DNA from: Paenibacillus sp. YN15
GTDB lineage: Bacteria; Bacillota; Bacilli; Paenibacillales; NBRC-103111
Direction of reading: 5' to 3'
Assembly (NCBI RefSeq): GCF_003285005.1
Contig: NZ_QMFA01000021.1
Coordinates: forward strand, 1-64,000
DNA: 64,000 bases
Each line of letters begins with the position of its first letter. Positions within the stretch are counted from its first letter, which is position 1. Positions 17,085-23,997 of this stretch are shown here, one piece after another. The position numbers and the translations under genes were made by a program. A model generated the notes under the pieces. That model did no database searches. It saw only the letters and a program-made list of their open reading frames with translations, and was not told the DNA's origin.

Positions 17085-17807
17085 ATGACGATATCGTTTC
17101 CTATTCATTCCAATCATCTGCATTTGTTTGCCTATACCAATGCCCATTTGTTGAAGGGAAAGACGGAAGGAATCGTAATTGATTTTCACGGATTGAATGG
17201 AGGGATGCGTATCTTGCGTGAGGACCCTGAGGCGGCTATCATATATGCCCGGCATCGCGCATTGTATATCTATCCATATTATGGTCCATGGAGTTGGATG
17301 AATGATACGGCGATCCGAACTGTGGATGCCGTTGTTGAGGCGGCGATGATGAAATATCAATTAAGCGATGGTATCCCGATTGTTGCAACCGGCGGAAGCA
17401 TGGGAGGACTTGGTGCGCTGGTTTATACAGTGTATGCCGCATGTACGCCGGTAGCCTGTGCCGTTAATAGCCCCGTTTGTGACCTGCTGTACCACTATAC
17501 GGAAAGAGAGGATGTGCCACGAACCTTATACCATGCTTTTGCTCATTATCCATGCGATCTTGAAACGGCCATCGCTTCTTCTTCCCCCCTTCATCTGGCA
17601 TATCGCATGCCGGATATTCCATATTATCTGGTTCATGGATTCGAGGACCGGGAGGTAAGCAAACAAGCGCATTCTGACGCTTTTTTCCAAACCCTCCATA
17701 CTATTAGACGCATTCAATATATCGAAGTGCCGGGCATGAACCATTGTGCTTTGCGAGATGATCAACTTGAAAGGTACTATGCTTTTGTTTTCAGCTATAT
17801 CGGATAA
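17085..17807 (+). CDS. Alpha/beta hydrolase of prolyl-oligopeptidase/esterase type
   Basis: A 240-aa cytoplasmic protein from ATG 17085. The nucleophile elbow is TGGSMGGLG (Ser about 106), the likely acid lies in VHGFEDREV, and the histidine is in VPGMNHCAL. An oxyanion region DFHGLNGG occurs near residue 32. It resembles small carboxylesterases and dienelactone-hydrolase-like enzymes often placed with CE7 esterases in sugar loci, so deacetylation or ester cleavage on imported oligosaccharides is likely. No good ribosome binding site is visible. Confidence 0.75.
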   Translation: MTISFPIHSNHLHLFAYTNAHLLKGKTEGIVIDFHGLNGGMRILREDPEAAIIYARHRALYIYPYYGPWSWMNDTAIRTVDAVVEAAMMKYQLSDGIPIVATGGSMGGLGALVYTVYAACTPVACAVNSPVCDLLYHYTEREDVPRTLYHAFAHYPCDLETAIASSSPLHLAYRMPDIPYYLVHGFEDREVSKQAHSDAFFQTLHTIRRIQYIEVPGMNHCALRDDQLERYYAFVFSYIG

Positions 17808-17842
17808 CGGTCAAGGCTGCGCCGGAGGTGGCATAAAAACAT

Positions 17843-17871
17843 TTGACTTGCGATGGAGTGAAGTTTATGAT
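17843..17871 (+). promoter_or_regulatory. Sigma-A promoter for the MgtC-like gene
   Basis: TTGACT, 17-bp spacer, TATGAT. Transcription would begin near 17878, about 38 bases before the chosen start codon. Confidence 0.75.
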
Positions 17872-17915
17872 GTGGCGAGGCGTAATTGCGTATAGCGATA
17901 ATGGTGGTGGCAGCC

Positions 17916-18680
17916 ATGTCCAGCATATGGCATATTTCTGAGCTAGACATGGCTATACGCATTTTCATATCTGCAGGACTAGGTGGAATAATTGGGCTGG
18001 AACGGGAATGGAACAATCACTCCGCCGGTCTCAGAACGCATATTCTGGTTTGCATCGGCTCGACCGTCATTATGCTCTTGTCCATGTACGGATTTAATGC
18101 CTACGTGAATGAACAGAGCGTACGCATGGACCCGGCGCGGCTGGCAGCCCAAGTAGTGAGTGGCATCGGCTTTCTAGGTGCCGGTGCTATACTGCGCAAC
18201 GGCTTGAGTGTCTCTGGCTTGACCACGGCGGCCTCAATCTGGGTGGTCGCCGCCATAGGCCTGTGTGTAGGGGCTGGTTTTTTATTTGTCGCAAATTTAT
18301 CGACTGTAATTGTGCTTGTAAGTTTGTTTCTGTTGAATAAATTGGAAAAACAATTGATGCAGCGAAGCCGGCGGCATGACGTGATGATCCGGTTCACGGA
18401 GGAATCAAACACACAGAATTTGATTTATACTTTGCTGCGGGAGCAGGGCATTAGAATTATCGACGTTCGGATGAACTGCCGCAAAATAAATGATGCCGGA
18501 AAGCAGGGGGTTATAATTAAGGAAATGAAATTGAGTGTTCAGGTAAAAAAACATATGGATATCATTGAAGCAATGAATCATATCATGACGCTGGAGAATG
18601 TGCTTTCGACCCAAACTGGGGCGCTCAAAGCATCTTTGGAAAAACATGAGGAAGCAGAAAGGACAACGATGGTACTTTAA
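17916..18680 (+). CDS. MgtC/SapB-family inner membrane protein
   Basis: A 254-aa protein. ATG 17916 gives the usual N-terminus of the family; there are in-frame TTG 17886 and ATG 17901 alternatives and no strong ribosome binding site for any. The family signature GLGGIIGLEREW, followed by LRTHILVCIGSTVIM and VVSGIGFLGAGAIL, marks four or more membrane segments, and an ACT-like cytoplasmic domain follows (about 150-235). MgtC-type proteins act in magnesium limitation and in adapting ATP synthase and membrane potential. It stands alone with its own promoter. Confidence 0.88.
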   Translation: MSSIWHISELDMAIRIFISAGLGGIIGLEREWNNHSAGLRTHILVCIGSTVIMLLSMYGFNAYVNEQSVRMDPARLAAQVVSGIGFLGAGAILRNGLSVSGLTTAASIWVVAAIGLCVGAGFLFVANLSTVIVLVSLFLLNKLEKQLMQRSRRHDVMIRFTEESNTQNLIYTLLREQGIRIIDVRMNCRKINDAGKQGVIIKEMKLSVQVKKHMDIIEAMNHIMTLENVLSTQTGALKASLEKHEEAERTTMVL

Positions 18681-18766
18681 GCTGGGCACGTGATGGGGGT
18701 GTATGAGCGCACCAAACACGGAAAATAACTGGATTTTCATCAATGGGAGAAAAATACAAAAACCTG

Positions 18767-18792
18767 AAAACCCCTGTCTCATAAGGGCTTTT
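18767..18792 (+). terminator. Possible weak terminator after the MgtC-like gene
   Basis: AAAACCCCT/AGGGCTTTT hairpin with one mismatch and a T-containing 3' arm. Confidence 0.35.
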
Positions 18793-18831
18793 GGGAGGTA
18801 AGCTTCCTTTGTTCACCAAGGGTTTTTATTT

Positions 18832-19182
18832 TTGTGTTTTAACATGGAATCATATGGAACATATACGACCGTCAGAGTCGGGGTATTCACGTCTGTTTCA
18901 ACGCAAGGGCCAGGGGCTCTATACGGTCATAGACTGGGAGAGAAAAATTTCGCGGATAGTCACAGGCATTGGGCTGAACACGAAATACGGGAGCTGGCCT
19001 CCAGTCTGATCATTCGCGGCGTAAGCGACGGGCTTTTTGCGCCGGAGGCCGATTTGACCAGGGCACAATTCATGGCTATGCTGGTACGCGGTCTTGAGCT
19101 ATCTAAGCATTCCTTTTCAGGGCGAGTTGGACGCTTAAACAGCTTCCGCTTGCTCTTTTTGCGTGAATGCCAACATGGATAA
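18832..19182 (+). pseudogene. Remnant of an S-layer-homology (SLH) domain protein
   Basis: The frame translates to an SLH motif: FADSHRHWAEHEIRELAS, then GVSDGLFAPEADLTRAQF and MLVRGLEL, preceded by a beta-rich piece ending VSTQGPGALY. SLH domains anchor large surface proteins to the cell wall and come in threes; here there is only one, with no start or signal peptide and an unrelated tail. It is a gene fragment left by a deletion. Confidence 0.72.
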
Positions 19183-19283
19183 ATACATTATATACAAGAT
19201 CTCTAAACCTCTGGGAACCTTCTGGAATAATGGCGCGAAAAAAGGTATCATTAACATAACATCACCGGGAGGCGAAAGACGGA

Positions 19284-20438
19284 ATGGAGAAGATTCAGGT
19301 TTGGCCGGAGCGGTTCAAAAAATTTTTCCTTAATAATAAATTGGTCGTCTTTCTGCTTGTGTTGCTGCTGATCGGGAGTAATGTGCTTGTTTTCTCCCAA
19401 ATTCCCTTCATCTTCAAGCCGTTGACCGCTCTGATGCACACGGTGGCCTTGCCGGTGATCTTGTCCGGAGTCGGTTATTATCTGCTTAATCCGCTGGTGG
19501 ATTATCTGGAGCGCAGATGCCGCCTGAAGCGCAGCTTCGGCGTAATTGTGCTGTATCTGCTGATTGCAGGAGGGATAACGCTGATTCTGCTCACGGTTAT
19601 TCCGATTATCCGCACCCAGGTCGTGGATCTGTCGGATAATTTTCCCCGCTACAGCGAGCAGATCCAATCCCAATTCTACAACCTGATGGGCAGTGATTTT
19701 TTCGAATGGCTGCAGCGGACTACGGGTGCCGACTTCAGCATTGCCGAAAATGTGGCCGGTTGGGGAAGCTCTATATTACAGGGTACGGTTAACGGAGTCA
19801 GCAGCTTTGTCGGGGCGTTAACCCAGGTGGTGCTTGGGCTGATCACAACACCGTTCATTCTGTTCTATCTGCTGCAAGACGGCAAGAAGCTGCCGGATTA
19901 CATGATCAACTTCGTACCGACCAGGCTGCAGAAGCGCACCAGGCAAGTCATGGCGGAGATGAACTACCAGATTGCTTCCTATATCCGGGGGCAGATCATC
20001 GTCAGCTGCTGCATAGGCATGCTGCTCTACATCGGGTATATCATTATCGGGCTGAAATATGCTCTGGTGCTGGCGATTGTTGCCGCTTGCACAGCGGTGG
20101 TCCCTTATCTGGGTCCGGCTATCGCCATCACCCCGGCGTTGATCGTGGCCATGGTAACCTCGCCATTTATGCTCCTGAAGATGGTTGTAGTCTGGACCGC
20201 GGTTCAACTGGTGGAGGGAAAGTTCATCTCGCCGCAGATTATGGGCAAGACGCTGCGGGTGCATCCGGTGACGATCATATTCGTGATTGTATTCGCGGGC
20301 AAGCTGTTCGGGATTGTAGGCATTATTCTGGCGGTTCCCGGCTATGCGGTGCTGAAGGTGGTTATGACCCATCTTTACCAATGGTTCAGAAACCGGACCG
20401 GGCTGTATCCGGAGGGGGACGATCACGATGCATCATGA
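19284..20438 (+). CDS. AI-2E family (UPF0118, YtvI/PerM-type) permease
   Basis: A 384-aa membrane protein starting ATG 19284, with GGAGGCG upstream. It has seven to eight hydrophobic segments, a central soluble region (about 110-200) and the conserved late part PYLGPAIAITPALIVA and GKTLRVHPVTIIFVI. The family includes the autoinducer-2 exporter TqsA and sodium/proton antiporters, so the substrate cannot be named. It has no obvious operon partners. Confidence 0.88.
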   Translation: MEKIQVWPERFKKFFLNNKLVVFLLVLLLIGSNVLVFSQIPFIFKPLTALMHTVALPVILSGVGYYLLNPLVDYLERRCRLKRSFGVIVLYLLIAGGITLILLTVIPIIRTQVVDLSDNFPRYSEQIQSQFYNLMGSDFFEWLQRTTGADFSIAENVAGWGSSILQGTVNGVSSFVGALTQVVLGLITTPFILFYLLQDGKKLPDYMINFVPTRLQKRTRQVMAEMNYQIASYIRGQIIVSCCIGMLLYIGYIIIGLKYALVLAIVAACTAVVPYLGPAIAITPALIVAMVTSPFMLLKMVVVWTAVQLVEGKFISPQIMGKTLRVHPVTIIFVIVFAGKLFGIVGIILAVPGYAVLKVVMTHLYQWFRNRTGLYPEGDDHDAS

Positions 20439-20607
20439 TTGCCATGTCATGGATCATCGTTTGGAGAAGTTCGAGAAAGTGAAACGAATAATATTGGATT
20501 GTGCCTGAGGATAAACCGCGGCGGTAACAGGAAGAAAGGAAGCGTTGGGTTTGTTCGTGAAAGGGATGGGGGGCCACTTCGAGAGGATAAGCGCGTGTTT
20601 GGTCCGC

Positions 20608-20650
20608 GCCAAATTCATGTGTGGAGAGGCGCAAGACTAAAAAATTGGCG
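20608..20650 (+). other. Hairpin in the gap before the AT-rich cassette
   Basis: GCGCCAAATT and AAATTGGCGC can pair with one bulged base. The gap 20439-20732 holds no convincing gene; this hairpin and the tRNA-Leu fragment below are all that stand out. Confidence 0.35.
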
Positions 20651-20698
20651 CGTCTGTCCAAAGTGGAACCCCCATGCTGGGCAAGGGATTTCCGGTTC

Positions 20699-20717
20699 AC
20701 TCCGTGGAGGTTCGAGT
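20699..20717 (+). repeat. 19-nt fragment identical to tRNA-Leu
   Basis: ACTCCGTGGAGGTTCGAGT is identical to positions 292-310 of the tRNA-Leu in this window, i.e. the variable-arm/T-arm junction. Chance identity of this length is very unlikely. Integrases often use tRNA T-arms as attachment sites, so this may be a scar of insertion; it lies 16 bases before the start of the AT-rich cassette. Confidence 0.6.
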
Positions 20718-20732
20718 AAGGAGGGGTTAAAA

Positions 20733-21293
20733 ATGGCAAGGCCAAATACAAAAGAAGATTTAATTCAAGCCGCGGACGAGCAATACGATAAGTTGTGGAA
20801 ACTTATTAATAGCATTAGTAATGAGGATCAAAACAAAGAATTCACATTTGATAAAGAAAATGCAGGAAAAGAAGCACACTGGAAAAGAGATAATAATATA
20901 AGAGATGTTTTAATTCATTTATACGAGTGGCATCAATTACTGTTTAATTGGGTAGATAATAATGTAAAAGGAATAGAAAAACAATTTTTATTAGAACCCT
21001 ATAATTGGAAAAATTATGGTAATATGAATGTGGAGTTTTGGAAAAAGCATCAAGAAACTTCTTATGAAGAATCAAAGGAGTTATTTATAGGTAGTCATAA
21101 AAGAATAATTAAATCAGCAGAAAAATTTTCGAATGATGAGCTATTTTCTAAAAATGCTTTTGCTTGGGTTGGAGGATCAACATTAGGCAGTTATTTTGTT
21201 TCAACAACTTCAAGTCATTATGATTGGGCTATGAAGAAAATAAAGAAACATATAAGCACACTGTGTTGCCAGAAAAGGCATACTTTCCGCTGA
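20733..21293 (+). CDS. ClbS/DfsB-family four-helix protein
   Basis: A 186-aa protein from ATG 20733, behind AAGGAGGGG. It opens MARPNTKEDLIQAADEQYDKL and contains HLYEWHQLLFNWV and the conserved WKKHQETSYEES, as in ClbS/DfsB proteins of the DinB-like superfamily. ClbS is a cyclopropane hydrolase protecting against colibactin; most relatives have no known role. Base composition is much more AT-rich than the genes on either side, as for the following four genes. Confidence 0.8.
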   Translation: MARPNTKEDLIQAADEQYDKLWKLINSISNEDQNKEFTFDKENAGKEAHWKRDNNIRDVLIHLYEWHQLLFNWVDNNVKGIEKQFLLEPYNWKNYGNMNVEFWKKHQETSYEESKELFIGSHKRIIKSAEKFSNDELFSKNAFAWVGGSTLGSYFVSTTSSHYDWAMKKIKKHISTLCCQKRHTFR

Positions 21294-21385
21294 GAGGAAG
21301 GCATGTCTTTTTTCATTCAGAAGAAAATGGTATCCTGGGTATAAAGCTTGCTGCTTTATATGGGGAAACAGGAAAAGGTGAGAAT

Positions 21386-21925
21386 GTGCCTATAATTCAC
21401 ATTTTTGGAGCTTCCGGCTCTGGAACTTCCTCTCTCGGACGCGCATTGCAGGAGAATTACAACTATACGCATCTTGATACAGATGATTATTACTGGTTGC
21501 CAACCAATCCGCCTTTTATTGAAAAGCGTTCCACGGAAGAAAGACTAAATTTGATGAGAAGAGATATTGGAAAGTCCTCTCAAAGTGTTATCAGTGGTTC
21601 ATTGTGCGGATGGGGCGACGCCCTTATCCCTCTTTTTGATTTGGTTGTGCGCTTGGTTGTTCCCGCAGAAGAGAGGATATTTCGATTGAAAAAGCGAGAG
21701 TACCAACGATTTGGAGGACGGATTCTTGCAGGCGGTGATATGTATGAGGAACATCAGAAATTTTTGCAATGGGCCTCTGAATATGATAACGGTGACATTT
21801 CGATGAGAAGTAAAGCAATGCATGATGAATGGCAAAAAGAGATTTCCTGTACACAAATTACTTTGGACGGCACTCTTTCTCCACAAAGCCTTATGAAGGA
21901 AATAAAAATAATCTTCCCGTTATGA
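21386..21925 (+). CDS. P-loop NTPase resembling adenylate/shikimate kinases
   Basis: About 179 aa when started at GTG 21386, two to three bases after AAGGTGAGAA. The frame is open back to TTG 21224 inside the previous gene, so the start is uncertain. Walker A is FGASGSGTSS near the start, followed by HLDTDDYYW and a nucleotide-kinase-like SVISGSLCGW. It should phosphorylate a small molecule or nucleotide; the substrate is not known. Member of the AT-rich cassette. Confidence 0.7.
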   Translation: MPIIHIFGASGSGTSSLGRALQENYNYTHLDTDDYYWLPTNPPFIEKRSTEERLNLMRRDIGKSSQSVISGSLCGWGDALIPLFDLVVRLVVPAEERIFRLKKREYQRFGGRILAGGDMYEEHQKFLQWASEYDNGDISMRSKAMHDEWQKEISCTQITLDGTLSPQSLMKEIKIIFPL

Positions 21926-21971
21926 GCATAATACGCATCTGATAGTTCCAATAAGCGAAGGAGGGACGGGT

Positions 21972-22853
21972 ATGAGTTATGATATTTATACTGGATTATT
22001 AAAGGCGTTTTCGTTGCCCTCAGCAGAAGAAACGGACATACATTTTTTATACGATAACGAGAATCCTCAATTCATGCAATTAAAATCTGCTTATCCAATA
22101 GAAGCAATCGCCGGTGATGGGGAGGATTTTTCAAAAGCTGTTCATTTATTGAATTGGGTATCGGAGCATACCTATCACAAAGGGGACTATGATGGGGCAA
22201 TAGCCTTTAACTCATTGGCCTTACTCAATTATGCTTATGACAAGGGAAGCCAGTGCGGCATTAACTGTGTGGCTTTAGCCACGATTTTATCGGAGTGTCT
22301 TCTTGCTGTCGGTTTAAAAGCGAGGAGGGTTTTTCTTATGCCATGTTCTCCATATGATGGCGACAACCATGTCGTTACGCAAGTTTATATCAGAGAAATG
22401 AAAAAATGGGTAATGCTTGACCCTACGTTAAACGCATATTTTTCAAACGAACGAGGCGAGTATCTGAGCCTTTTAGAAAATCATTTGGCGAATCAAAAGC
22501 CTGTTTTTTTCAATAACGAGGCTAAATATAATGATGACCAATGGAATATAGAAAGTACAAAAGAAAATATAGAATATTTCGCAAAAAACTTATTCTATTT
22601 TCAAACATCTGAAATGAGTTCATTTGGAGACGGCGATGCCGTTGAAGAGGGAACTGTTTCTGTAAATCGCAGCATTACATTATGTCCCAAGGGATATGAT
22701 CCAAAACAAATACGATTAAGCAATATTGAATACCGCGTGAAAAAATATGGAACGAATCCTCGTGTGCAAAGCTGGATAGAGAGAGTCGAAAAGGAAGAGT
22801 ATACCTATTGCACCTCTATCGATTTTGAGAAACCGCCAAACAGCCTTCTGTGA
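21972..22853 (+). CDS. Transglutaminase-like (papain-fold) protein
   Basis: A 293-aa cytoplasmic protein, ATG 21972, with GAAGGAGGGACGGG upstream. The catalytic triad of the transglutaminase-like superfamily is seen as Cys in SQCGINCVALA, His in GDNHVVTQVYI and Asp in WVMLDPTLN. No signal peptide. Such proteins are peptidases, amidases or cross-linking enzymes; the target is unknown. Confidence 0.75.
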   Translation: MSYDIYTGLLKAFSLPSAEETDIHFLYDNENPQFMQLKSAYPIEAIAGDGEDFSKAVHLLNWVSEHTYHKGDYDGAIAFNSLALLNYAYDKGSQCGINCVALATILSECLLAVGLKARRVFLMPCSPYDGDNHVVTQVYIREMKKWVMLDPTLNAYFSNERGEYLSLLENHLANQKPVFFNNEAKYNDDQWNIESTKENIEYFAKNLFYFQTSEMSSFGDGDAVEEGTVSVNRSITLCPKGYDPKQIRLSNIEYRVKKYGTNPRVQSWIERVEKEEYTYCTSIDFEKPPNSLL

Positions 22854-22921
22854 AGTATGGTATCATGGTTTTAAAGGTAACTGCATCACATAGACAAACA
22901 GGAATTTAAGGAGGAACATTT

Positions 22922-23278
22922 ATGAAATTGAATTTTATTACTTTTATGGTGAGAGACATTAAAGCATCAGTTGCTTTCTATCAGGAGCTGGCAGGTCTGC
23001 AGGTCATCAATCGCATGAATCCCGGGGCAGGAGAAATTGTATTTCTGGCAAATGAGAAAGGCGAAACGATGCTGGAATTAATCGAATTTGAAGGGGTAGA
23101 AAAAGTTGCAACAAAGGGAATGGTTCTGAGCTTTTCGGCAGACGATGAGCTTGGAGAATTGAGAGAGAAAGCACTCACATTGGGCTATTCTCCATCAGAA
23201 ATAATTGCAAAAGGACCAAAGCCAAAACATTTTACGGTTGCAGACCCCGATGGAATTGTTGTGGAGTTCAGCGTTTAA
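22922..23278 (+). CDS. VOC-family (glyoxalase/bleomycin-resistance fold) protein
   Basis: A 118-aa protein, ATG 22922 behind AAGGAGG. Two beta-alpha-beta-beta-beta units are visible, starting MKLNFITFMVRDIKASVAFY and ending KHFTVADPDGIVVEF. The acidic residues at the ends of the two halves (E in MLELIEF and E in VVEF) fit metal binding. The substrate cannot be inferred. Confidence 0.85.
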   Translation: MKLNFITFMVRDIKASVAFYQELAGLQVINRMNPGAGEIVFLANEKGETMLELIEFEGVEKVATKGMVLSFSADDELGELREKALTLGYSPSEIIAKGPKPKHFTVADPDGIVVEFSV

Positions 23279-23293
23279 TTTTACATAATCAAA

Positions 23294-23816
23294 ATGATGG
23301 GGGTAACTAAAATTTATTTGTACCATCATTTTGATAAAACAATCGGGCCATTTGTCAATTTATCAGATATCCCGATGGATGAAGCAGAAGCTGTGCTGAA
23401 TAGGATCAAAGCGACTAAACCAAACGTTCAGAGCGCTAAACGCCACTCTGAATATATGGCGGACAGGCATTATTATGAAGAAATACTCCGGACACATTTT
23501 GTGGAAAAAGGTGGTGTGTTAAGGAGAAAATCTCCCCATTATATGGTAGTTGAGCATAGTCCATGGTTAAGCACGTGGTTTGAAAATAGTACCTTTATAT
23601 AAAGATCCCCATTGAGGAATTTGACATCAAAACGATATCTTTTACTTATGGTGATTCCCACCCTGCGTTCAGCCCTCGTGTAAATAAAATGGACGGAAAA
23701 GAATATCGCAAACAATTATATACGTACAATGAAATACTAAAGATCATAGAGAAATTAAACCCTTCTTCGGAAGGGTTTTTATTTTTGCGATATTGTTGCC
23801 ATGGAAGCATGCTTTA
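23294..23816 (+). pseudogene. Frameshifted gene of a conserved uncharacterised Firmicutes family
   Basis: The first frame (23294-23602) codes for IYLYHHFDKTIGPFVNLSD to PWLSTWFENSTFI and stops. The continuation KIPIEEFDIKTISFTYGDS to YNEILKIIEK lies in another frame immediately after. In homologues I remember, TFIKIP is continuous. Here an extra TA in TATATA (about 23598-23604) breaks it. The tail then runs into a terminator, so the C-terminus also looks cut short. Confidence 0.65.
23758..23786 (+). terminator. Rho-independent terminator ending the AT-rich cassette
   Basis: AACCCTTC/GAAGGGTT stem with a TTCG tetraloop, followed by TTTATTTTT. Confidence 0.9.
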
Positions 23817-23892
23817 GAGCAACAATGTTCTATAGGAAGCGGGAGGGAAGGGGGGGGCGGGCCGCGAAGCCGGAATTGAGGATACCTTAAAA

Positions 23893-23948
23893 TTTTAGAA
23901 GGACGCCCATATATTTTAGAAGGTGAAACGCCGCAGCCCCGGTACAAT
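23893..23948 (+). promoter_or_regulatory. Promoter of the rhamnosidase operon with 21-bp-spaced direct repeats
   Basis: TTTTAGAAGG occurs at 23893-23902 and again at 23914-23923, exactly 21 bp apart. A -10 box TACAAT lies at 23943-23948, which puts the second repeat on the -35 position, where no consensus -35 is seen. This is the layout of a promoter activated by an AraC-type protein bound as a tandem pair. A related arrangement precedes the GH106-like gene (33458-33515). The likely regulator is the response regulator encoded at 31799. Confidence 0.6.
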
Positions 23949-23997
23949 GAAGCCAGAAAACAATTAAAGAATAACAAGTCGGGAGTGGACGTGAACC

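Noticed and set aside
17805-17916. Magnesium riboswitch before the MgtC-like gene
   Set aside because: With the promoter at 17843-17871, the leader is only about 40 bases, too short for an M-box.
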